Shown here piece by piece: positions 58,129-64,000 of a stretch of 64,000 bases of DNA. Numbering within the stretch: position 1 is the stretch's first letter; each line of letters begins with the position of its first letter. The stretch comes from Rhodopirellula sp. P2 (GTDB taxonomy: Bacteria; Planctomycetota; Planctomycetia; Pirellulales; Pirellulaceae): the NCBI RefSeq assembly GCF_028768465.1, contig NZ_CP118225.1, positions 3,763,001 to 3,827,000 of the forward strand, read 5' to 3'. The notes below the pieces were generated by a model. That model was not told where the DNA came from. It saw only the letters and a program-made list of their open reading frames with translations, and ran no database searches. The translations under genes and the position numbers were made by a program.

Positions 58129-59679
58129 ATGAAATACATCCTTCCTGCTCTTTTGGTTTTCGCCATCGGTGCCGTGGACGCGGTTTCCACGTTCGCGGAT
58201 GACCGCCCCAACGTCCTTTGGATCACCATCGAAGATTGGTCGGCAGACCTGTCTTGTTACGGCACGAAAGGCATTCACACCCCCAACGTGGACAAACTGG
58301 CTTCCGAAGGAATCCGCTACGAACGTGCTTTCACGACTTCTCCGGTTTGTTCGACCTCGCGTTCAGCGATGATGACGGGGTTCCATCAGAACTACATCGG
58401 TGCCAATCAACACCGCGAATATGACAAACAACCGTTGCCGCATGGCGTCCGTCCGATCCCGCATCTGTTTGCCGATGCGGGCTACTTCACCGCTTTGATG
58501 AGCTACAAAACCGACTGCAATTTCGTGCCCCATCGGAAGGACGAGTTGTTCGAGGGCACCGATTGGAAACAAAGAGCTGACGGACAACCCTTCTTTGCTC
58601 GGATCACGTTCGGTGGCACTCACCGGCAATGGAAGCGTGACCCGCAACGGCCGATCACAATTGAAGATGTTGAGTTGCCGCCTTACTATCCCGACACGCC
58701 ATTTGTCAGACGGGATTGGGCGAATGGTTTGGAACAGATGCAATTGGTCGACCGCGAGGTGGGGCAGCTGCTGCAGCGTTTGAGCGAGGAAGGCCTTGCT
58801 GACAACACGATCGTCTTCTTCATCGGCGATCATGGTCGATGTCACATTCGCGGCAAGCAATTTCTTTACGACGGTGGGATTCGTATTCCCATGATCATGC
58901 GTTGGCCTGGCAAAGTCACTCCGGGCGACGTCAGCGATGAGATGGTGATGTCGATTGACATTTGCGCCACGATCTTGGAAGCCGCCGGAATCGAAGCTCC
59001 CGTGCCATTGCATGGCAAAAATCTGTTGAGCGAAGAGGTTCGGAATCGTCAGTACGTCTTCGCAGCCCGCGACAAAATGGACGAAACGCACGATGCGATG
59101 CGAGCGATCCGTTCTGCTGATTTCAAGCTGATCCATAACTTGATGCCCGAGCGAGCCTACTGCCAATACAACCAGTACAAGGAAGGGGCCTACCCGGTGC
59201 TGGCCGAAATGAACGTCATGCACATGCGTGGTGAACTCACCCCCGAACAAGCGGCATTTTTCGCCGCGTCCAAACCAGAGTTGGAACTGTACGACTTGCG
59301 AACCGATCCGCACGAAGTTCACAACGTCGCCGAGGATCCCAAGTACGCCAGTGTTCGCGAGGAAATGCTTCAGGAACTCAACCGCTGGCGAAATGAGGTG
59401 ATCCTTGATCAAGGCGTCAGCGACGACTTTCGTGCCTTGGATGTCTTCCCCGAATCGCTGCCTGCCGGTTCGGTGGACGAATGGGCTCACGCGAATGCGG
59501 ACAAGTACGACTACGAAAAATTCGGATGGCCGAGTTGGTACCCGACCCGCACACTAGCGCAATGGGAACTCGCTCGCAAAGCTTGGGAGCCCTGGGTTTT
59601 CCGCGATGTGAATTCGAAAATGCAACGACCAGGCGTGACGATTCGCGAACAGCAACGAAATCAAAAGAAAAAGAAGTGA
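58129..59679 (+). CDS. Exported sulfatase with variant C-S-T-S-R motif
   Basis: The ATG at 58129 (MKYILPALLVFAIGAVDAVS) gives 516 residues with a signal peptide; an upstream TTG is unlikely. 'PNVLWITIEDWSADLSCYG' has E-D where most sulfatases have D-D. The modification site is C74-S-T-S-R ('SPVCSTSRSAMMTGFHQN'), with Thr in place of the usual Pro or Ala, yet the rest ('TFGGTHRQW', 'FFIGDHGRCHIRGKQFLYDG') is intact. It resembles the N-sulfatase-like branch. It should be active if the maturing enzyme accepts the variant. It lies 57 bases after the preceding sulfatase and 94 before the oxidoreductase gene, so they are likely co-transcribed. The tail ends in repeated lysines. Confidence 0.93.
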   Translation: MKYILPALLVFAIGAVDAVSTFADDRPNVLWITIEDWSADLSCYGTKGIHTPNVDKLASEGIRYERAFTTSPVCSTSRSAMMTGFHQNYIGANQHREYDKQPLPHGVRPIPHLFADAGYFTALMSYKTDCNFVPHRKDELFEGTDWKQRADGQPFFARITFGGTHRQWKRDPQRPITIEDVELPPYYPDTPFVRRDWANGLEQMQLVDREVGQLLQRLSEEGLADNTIVFFIGDHGRCHIRGKQFLYDGGIRIPMIMRWPGKVTPGDVSDEMVMSIDICATILEAAGIEAPVPLHGKNLLSEEVRNRQYVFAARDKMDETHDAMRAIRSADFKLIHNLMPERAYCQYNQYKEGAYPVLAEMNVMHMRGELTPEQAAFFAASKPELELYDLRTDPHEVHNVAEDPKYASVREEMLQELNRWRNEVILDQGVSDDFRALDVFPESLPAGSVDEWAHANADKYDYEKFGWPSWYPTRTLAQWELARKAWEPWVFRDVNSKMQRPGVTIREQQRNQKKKK

Positions 59680-59773
59680 CGCTTGTGTTGGTCAGGACAT
59701 TTCTTGACTGACAATCGTCGATGGACGACGCTTCCCGAACCCTCAATCTAAAGCCGCAGCAACCGAGTTTTTC

Positions 59774-61147
59774 ATGAACATTGCTCAAGCCTCGAAGTCT
59801 CGTCGTGATTTTCTGAAGACCGCTGGTGTTGCTTCTGCGGCGACCCTGACTCCATGGGCATTGCCCGCTCGGCAATCTCTCGCGAAATCACCGAATGAAC
59901 GCAAGCGATTTGCGTTGATCGGGGTAGGAGGGAACGGGACACGAACCGCTCCGGTGGGCAAAGAATTCGCGGACTTGGTCGCGCTGTGCGATGTGGACCA
60001 AGAGCATCTGAAATACGGCAATGAGTTGCTGTGTGATGGCAAAGCAGAATTGTTTCGCGACTATCGCGAGGTGCTTTCCCGTGATGACATCGACTTGGTT
60101 CAGATCTCAACGCCAGATCACTGGCACGCGAAAATTTTGATTGAGGCGATGTTGGCGGGCAAAGATGCCTACTGCGAAAAGCCGCTGACCTTGACGATCG
60201 ACGAAGGCAAACTGGTTCGGAAAGTCCAGCAGCAGACCGGACGTGTTGTGCAAGTTGGAACGCAGCAGCGCAGCAGTTTTGACAAGTTCAATCATGCTCT
60301 GGCGATCATCGCGGAAGGACGACTCGGCAAACTCAAACGCCTGGTCGTCGGAATTGATGCGGGGGGATGGAGTCCGGAGATTCCGGTGGCAGAGGTGCCC
60401 GAGGGATTGGATTGGGATCGTTGGTTGGGCCCGGGCCCTGAAATGGAATATCGCTACGCGTTAGACGCCAAGCGGTCGGATAAGAATTACACCAACGGGC
60501 ACACCCATTTTCGTTGGTGGTACGAACATTCCGGTGGCAAACTAACCGACTGGGGCGCCCACCACGTCGACATCGCCATGTTGGGGATCGCGGCAGCAGG
60601 ACAGAGCAACGATCCCGTGTCGGTCGATGGGACCGCCCAACACGACGTTGAATTTCGCGATGGGATGCCGCTGCAAAACAATCGCTACAACACCGCGCGA
60701 ACGTTTGATCTGAAGGTGGCGTTTGCGGATGGTGATGTCGAGATGAACATTCGCCACGACGTCGACAACGGGATCTTGTTTGAAGGCGAACGCGGCCGAA
60801 TCTTCGTCAATCGTGGCAAGCTGGTTGGCAAACCCGTCGAGGATTTGAAGACGAACCCGCTGGCCGAAGACGCGATTGCCAAAATCTATCGCGGGATGCC
60901 GATGGAAGGAAATGATCGTCCAGCACACTGGGCCAACTTCATGCACGCGATCGACAATCGTGTGCTGCCGATTTCCGACGTGCATTCTCACATGAAAATG
61001 CTCAACGTGTGCCACTTGGCCGGTATCTGTTGTCGGTTGGGACGCAAGGTCGAGTGGGATCAAGCAACCGAAAGTGTCGTGGGGGATGAGCAGGCCGCTG
61101 CGATGATGAAACGACCGTACCGGGCCGGCTACGAAATCGACATGTGA
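59774..61147 (+). CDS. Tat-exported Gfo/Idh/MocA oxidoreductase
   Basis: This 457-residue protein begins with a twin-arginine signal (S-R-R-D-F-L-K, residues 9-15, then a hydrophobic stretch), so it is folded before export. The NAD(P)-binding loop is 'ALIGVGGNGTRTA' (residues 47-59) and the catalytic 'CEKPLT' lies at 134-139, followed by 'FRWWYEHSGGKLTDWGAHHV', typical of the family. It probably oxidises or isomerises a sugar or its keto form outside the cytoplasm, with a bound cofactor. It is flanked by two sulfatases upstream and a DUF1080 protein downstream, which suggests work on desulfated sugars. The gene ends 361 bases before the next start, across repeats. Confidence 0.94.
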   Translation: MNIAQASKSRRDFLKTAGVASAATLTPWALPARQSLAKSPNERKRFALIGVGGNGTRTAPVGKEFADLVALCDVDQEHLKYGNELLCDGKAELFRDYREVLSRDDIDLVQISTPDHWHAKILIEAMLAGKDAYCEKPLTLTIDEGKLVRKVQQQTGRVVQVGTQQRSSFDKFNHALAIIAEGRLGKLKRLVVGIDAGGWSPEIPVAEVPEGLDWDRWLGPGPEMEYRYALDAKRSDKNYTNGHTHFRWWYEHSGGKLTDWGAHHVDIAMLGIAAAGQSNDPVSVDGTAQHDVEFRDGMPLQNNRYNTARTFDLKVAFADGDVEMNIRHDVDNGILFEGERGRIFVNRGKLVGKPVEDLKTNPLAEDAIAKIYRGMPMEGNDRPAHWANFMHAIDNRVLPISDVHSHMKMLNVCHLAGICCRLGRKVEWDQATESVVGDEQAAAMMKRPYRAGYEIDM

Positions 61148-61194
61148 TTCCTAAACAGGTCGGCAGGAGTCTTTCGGCATTTGAACAGTCATGG

Positions 61195-61432
61195 CAAACA
61201 CCACTGTTCCCACGTTCAACCGGGGCTAACGCCGAATGGCACTTACTTTACAAATTCACCCTCCCCCTGGGAGGGTCGAGCGAAGCGAGGGGAGGGCTAC
61301 ACACCGGGTTTTAGGTTCACCCTCCCCGGCCCGAAGCGGGCCGACCCTCCCAGAGGGAGGGTGAAGTAAGTGCCATTCGGCGAACGCCCAAACGGCTCAG
61401 ATGGCTATGCCCGATCATTCCTGCCCACGTGC
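61195..61432. repeat. Composite repeat: dispersed family copy split by a palindromic element
   Basis: The left part (61195-61233) ends CAACCGGGGCTAACGCC and the right part (61379-61432) begins GGCGAACGCCCAAACGGCTC and ends ATCATTCCTGCCCACGTGCT, together matching the single copy at 28636-28710. Between them sits a 145-base element at 61234-61378. The region otherwise fills the gap between the oxidoreductase and DUF1080 genes. Confidence 0.8.
61234..61378. repeat. Palindromic element with inverted ends, nested in another repeat
   Basis: The ends GAATGGCACTTACTT (61234-61248) and its complement AAGTAAGTGCCATTC (61364-61378) are perfectly inverted; pairing may extend to 19 bases if flanks are counted. 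Inside are hairpins CCCTCCCCCTGGGAGGG and GGCCCGAAGCGGGCC. The flanks GGCTAACGCC (61224-61233) and GGCGAACGCC (61379-61388) differ by one base, as a target duplication would. It has no coding capacity, so it is MITE-like if mobile. Confidence 0.65.
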
Positions 61433-61508
61433 TTCGAGCCGTTGCGTTCTTGCCGAGTCAATGTCATTCGACCGAATCTCCATCACTCCAGTTGTCACGC
61501 CCATGCCC

Positions 61509-62516
61509 ATGAATCGTTGTCTGCCATTGATCGTCCGTCGCCTTGTTGTCGCTTGGATTGTTTGCTGTTCGGGAATGGCAGTGATGGCGGAGGACACCAG
61601 TTCCAAACCCAAGCCACGAATTCAACCGTACCCGAACGCAGCTGTCTGGACGGACGCTGCCAAGGCCTCAAAGGAATGGGATGGTTTTGAGTTTGTGGGT
61701 GAGTTTGTCCAAGACGATCAGGCGATGCAGGTCACGCCATCCGAAGGTCGCTTCTACGTTTCCATTTACGATGGTGGGTTCCCCGGCACCGGTTGGAATG
61801 GCAAACCGATTGTGCATGAGTGGTTGGATCGCGAGGGGATCCAGTCGCGTGTCGCGGGCTGGCAAAAGGTCGATCGCAGTGCAGCAGTCGTTGGAAAGAA
61901 GCCACCGGCCAATGCGATTGTGTTGTTCGATGGCAGCAACACTCAAGCGTGGCAGAATGGCAAGATTGAGGATGGCGTTCTCAAAGCCGGGGCGCGAACC
62001 AAGGACACGTTCCGGGACTTTCGGCTCTACCTCGAGTTCATGATCCCTTTGAAACCCGAACCACCGATCAGCCATCCGCATCGCGGGAACAGTGGCGTCT
62101 TTGCGGTGGGGGCTTATGAAGTCCAAATATCGGACAACTTCGGTTTGGATCCCAATCCTCGGGCCTGGCAAGACATGGACATGTTGAAACCCGTCAACAC
62201 TTGGTGCGGAAGCATCTACGGAATTCGCGAAGCCGATTGGAATGTCTGCTTGCCACCGCTGGCGTGGCAGAGCATGGAAATTGATTTCACCGCGGCGAGA
62301 TTTGAGAACGGAAAGAAAGTCACGCCCGCGGTCATCTCGGTGACCCAAAATGGGGTCTTGCTTCACGATCAAGTCGAATTGCCCAGGGGAACCGGCGGCG
62401 GTCCGGCGGGGCCGCGACCCGAGGTGGGCGAAGGACCGATCTACCTTCAAAACCACGGCAATCCCAATCGGTTCCGCAACATTTGGATCGTTCCACGATC
62501 GCCAACGGACCAGTAG
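61509..62516 (+). CDS. Exported DUF1080 (3-keto-disaccharide hydrolase-type) protein
   Basis: The ATG at 61509 (MNRCLPLIVRRLVVAWIVCC) gives 335 residues with a signal peptide ending near 'GMAVMAED'; an ATG two codons earlier is equally possible. Residues ~130-330 are a concanavalin-like DUF1080 domain: 'AIVLFDGSNTQAWQNGKIED', 'HPHRGNSGVFAVGAYEVQIS', 'GPIYLQNHGNPNRFRNIWIV'. Some DUF1080 proteins hydrolyse 3-keto-glycosides made by a Gfo/Idh-type oxidase, which fits the upstream oxidoreductase. It follows that gene by 361 bases across the repeats, so it may have its own promoter. The next gene starts 79 bases after its stop. Confidence 0.93.
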   Translation: MNRCLPLIVRRLVVAWIVCCSGMAVMAEDTSSKPKPRIQPYPNAAVWTDAAKASKEWDGFEFVGEFVQDDQAMQVTPSEGRFYVSIYDGGFPGTGWNGKPIVHEWLDREGIQSRVAGWQKVDRSAAVVGKKPPANAIVLFDGSNTQAWQNGKIEDGVLKAGARTKDTFRDFRLYLEFMIPLKPEPPISHPHRGNSGVFAVGAYEVQISDNFGLDPNPRAWQDMDMLKPVNTWCGSIYGIREADWNVCLPPLAWQSMEIDFTAARFENGKKVTPAVISVTQNGVLLHDQVELPRGTGGGPAGPRPEVGEGPIYLQNHGNPNRFRNIWIVPRSPTDQ

Positions 62517-62595
62517 CGAATTCAGCGAAGTGCCGACCTCTCCACCATTGTCCTTCCATCACTCTCTCCTCCTCTCTTCCCAAACGCCCAACCCT

Positions 62596-63315
62596 ATGTC
62601 TCGATCTGTCCTCGTGGTCGCGTTTGCGACGATCGCTTTCGCGACACTCTCAACGCTTGTCGCTGACGACGCGTCCTCGGTAACGCCCGAAACAAAAGTC
62701 CTATTCGAGGATGACTTCGAAGGTCGTTCGGAATTGGGCGAAGGATACCGGACCGGACGTGGGATGGAGGCCGGATGGAACATTCGCGACGGGGTTTTGT
62801 TTGGCGAACAAGTTCGGGACGACCATGGTTCCACCATGCGAAAGCAAATGGAGTTTGGTGATCTTCATGTGTCGTTTGACTTCCGGTTTAGTGGTGGAAG
62901 TCGTTTCAACTTCGTGATCGATGACAACAATGAAAAGTCCGTGCACGCGGGACACGTCGCGCGTGCATCTGTATCGCCCAAACGGATCTCGATTAGCGAT
63001 GACAAACTGGGATCCATGAACCTGGAAGTTCGTGAGAAACGCAAGCAGAAGTCATTGCCGGCGGAAGAACAAAAGGCGTTGGATTCGCTGTTGGCTCGCA
63101 CGCAGGCATCCGCCGAAATCAGTGCGAAGCAAGGAGAATGGCATCATTTGGAAGTGATCATTCGCGGAACCGTGATGACCGTGCATTTGGATGGCAAACA
63201 AGTTGTCACGTTGGACTCGCCCGGATTCGCTCACCCGACCAAGACCCAATTTGGGATGACGGTGAATGGAACCACCATTGATTTTGACAACCTGAAAGTT
63301 TTCGCGACGGAGTGA
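62596..63315 (+). CDS. Small exported protein, concanavalin-like (possible DUF1080 relative)
   Basis: The start is ATG at 62596 (MSRSVLVVAFATIAFATLST), giving 239 residues; an upstream extension of the frame overlaps the DUF1080 gene and lacks a signal. The mature part contains 'FEDDFEGRSELGEGYRTGRG', 'DLHVSFDFRFSGGSRFNFVI' and 'EWHHLEVIIRGTVMTVHLDG', a jelly-roll pattern like laminin-G or DUF1080 folds. A charged helix ('EVREKRKQKSLPAEEQKALD') is inserted. It probably binds or trims glycans outside the cytoplasm. It is close downstream of the DUF1080 gene and upstream of a sulfatase, so it belongs to the same run. Function is inferred only from fold and place. Confidence 0.85.
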   Translation: MSRSVLVVAFATIAFATLSTLVADDASSVTPETKVLFEDDFEGRSELGEGYRTGRGMEAGWNIRDGVLFGEQVRDDHGSTMRKQMEFGDLHVSFDFRFSGGSRFNFVIDDNNEKSVHAGHVARASVSPKRISISDDKLGSMNLEVREKRKQKSLPAEEQKALDSLLARTQASAEISAKQGEWHHLEVIIRGTVMTVHLDGKQVVTLDSPGFAHPTKTQFGMTVNGTTIDFDNLKVFATE

Positions 63316-63330
63316 GATTCGATTGATAGT

Positions 63331-63387
63331 GTGGCATAGGCTTCCAGCCTGTGTTCCGCGCAATCACAGGCTGGAAGCCTATGCCGC
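63331..63387. repeat. Dispersed palindrome, copy 2
   Basis: Left arm GTGGCATAGGCTTCCAGCCT-GTG at 63331-63353 pairs with 63365-63387 with one G-U, with an 11-base loop. Most of the arm equals copy 1 at 19296-19351. It lies 16 bases after a stop codon, before the next sulfatase. Confidence 0.92.
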
Positions 63388-63450
63388 TTGTTTTCCGCTC
63401 AGTCCCTGTCTGCTTCGATCCACTTCCCTGCCCTCTTCTAATATGAATCC

Positions 63451-64000
63451 ATGAGAAAACAATCTCCATTCATTCTCACGCCTTTGTGTTTGATATTCGC
63501 CGCGATCTTTTCATCGAACGCGGTGGGTGCCGATTCGCGGCCTAATTTTCTGTTTGTTCTGACGGATGATCAGTCTTACGGCATGATGGGATGCGATGGC
63601 AACGAGTTGACTCGAACGCCCAATATTGACCAATTGGCTCGCGAAGGGATCTTCTTTGATCGAGCGTATGTGACCAGCGCGATCTGCACTCCGAGTCGGA
63701 TCTCGATCTTTCTCAGCCAGTACGAACGCAAGCACGGCGTGAACTTCAACTCCGGAACCAGCGTCGCACCGGAAGCCTGGGCCAAGTCTTGTCCGGTGGT
63801 CATGCGAGACAACGGGTACTACACCGGCTATGTCGGCAAGAACCACGCGCCGATCGGGAAAGGCGGTTACAACAGCGGATTGATGGAAGAGTCGTTTGAT
63901 TACTTCTACGCGGGACACGGACACATTCGTTTCTATCCCAAAGACGTCCATGAGATCTTCGAAGGAGCGGCGTACGACACTCAGGTCGAAATCGTCAATG
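63451..64000 (+). CDS. Exported sulfatase (3' end outside window)
   Basis: From ATG at 63451 the frame runs to the window edge (183 residues), so the C-terminus is missing. A signal peptide (MRKQSPFILTPLCLIFAAIF, cut near 'GADSRP') is followed by 'PNFLFVLTDDQSYGMMGCDG' with the metal-binding Asp pair and C79-T-P-S-R ('AICTPSRISIFLSQYERKHG'), a canonical formylglycine motif. 'YVGKNHAPIG' follows, as expected. It should hydrolyse a glycan sulfate ester. It lies downstream of the small secreted protein and the palindrome, and makes a fourth sulfatase in the window. Another ATG at 63443 is followed by an early stop and is rejected. Confidence 0.92.
   Translation, partial: MRKQSPFILTPLCLIFAAIFSSNAVGADSRPNFLFVLTDDQSYGMMGCDGNELTRTPNIDQLAREGIFFDRAYVTSAICTPSRISIFLSQYERKHGVNFNSGTSVAPEAWAKSCPVVMRDNGYYTGYVGKNHAPIGKGGYNSGLMEESFDYFYAGHGHIRFYPKDVHEIFEGAAYDTQVEIVN

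Noticed and set aside
58363-59490. Antisense frame of 375 codons over the second sulfatase
   Set aside because: Same reason; the opposite strand encodes a complete sulfatase.

Overview
The window most likely comes from a planctomycete of the Pirellulaceae (Rhodopirellula-like). This is inferred from gene content: a DUF1559 prepilin-like protein, an N-terminal LEPR-XLL motif on a giant surface protein, four sulfatases, a Tat-exported Gfo/Idh/MocA oxidoreductase, a DUF1080 protein, a hexulose-phosphate-synthase-like enzyme and weak Shine-Dalgarno signals. No rRNA, tRNA, CRISPR array, transposase or phage gene was found.

Layout. (1) 1-4693, minus strand: a tight run of four exported proteins (DUF1559, PQQ-type beta-propeller, one-haem cytochrome-like protein, DUF4198 protein cut by the window edge), preceded by a cysteine-rich exported protein. 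(2) 6018-7090: palindrome-rich ~238-bp tandem repeats. (3) 7151-13227, minus strand: an AddA-like helicase and an AddB-like nuclease joined by an ATGA overlap, with a small Rieske protein upstream. (4) 13407-15877, plus strand: a radical SAM protein and a metallophosphoesterase, also ATGA-overlapped, running into a second ~227-bp tandem repeat cluster (15859-17354). (5) 17366-28498, minus strand: SGNH hydrolase, TIM-barrel isomerase, medium-chain dehydrogenase, hexulose-6-phosphate-synthase-like aldolase, two pectate lyases, a GH127 beta-L-arabinofuranosidase and a pectinesterase fused to a Sde182-like region. A divergent AraC regulator (28865-29689) faces it. This looks like a locus for pectin and its arabinan side chains, with possible downstream sugar catabolism. 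(6) 29769-35866: a sulfatase, a SYLF lipid-binding protein, an HdeD-like membrane protein, a second SGNH hydrolase and an outer-membrane barrel protein. (7) 36175-56256: one ~20-kb gene for a ~6,690-residue LEPR-XLL/RTX-type surface protein. (8) 56590-64000, plus strand: sulfatase, sulfatase with a variant active-site motif, Gfo/Idh/MocA oxidoreductase, DUF1080 protein, small secreted protein and a truncated sulfatase, suggesting sulfated glycan use.

The strongest candidates for something undescribed are the modular design of the giant protein (an uncatalogued G-x-G-x-G-Q-type module in about eight copies, plus an RTX array with helical inserts), the pectinesterase-Sde182 fusion inside the pectin locus, and several families of palindromic repeats. 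One repeat cluster supplies the stop codon of a gene, and another is a nested palindromic element with a possible target duplication.
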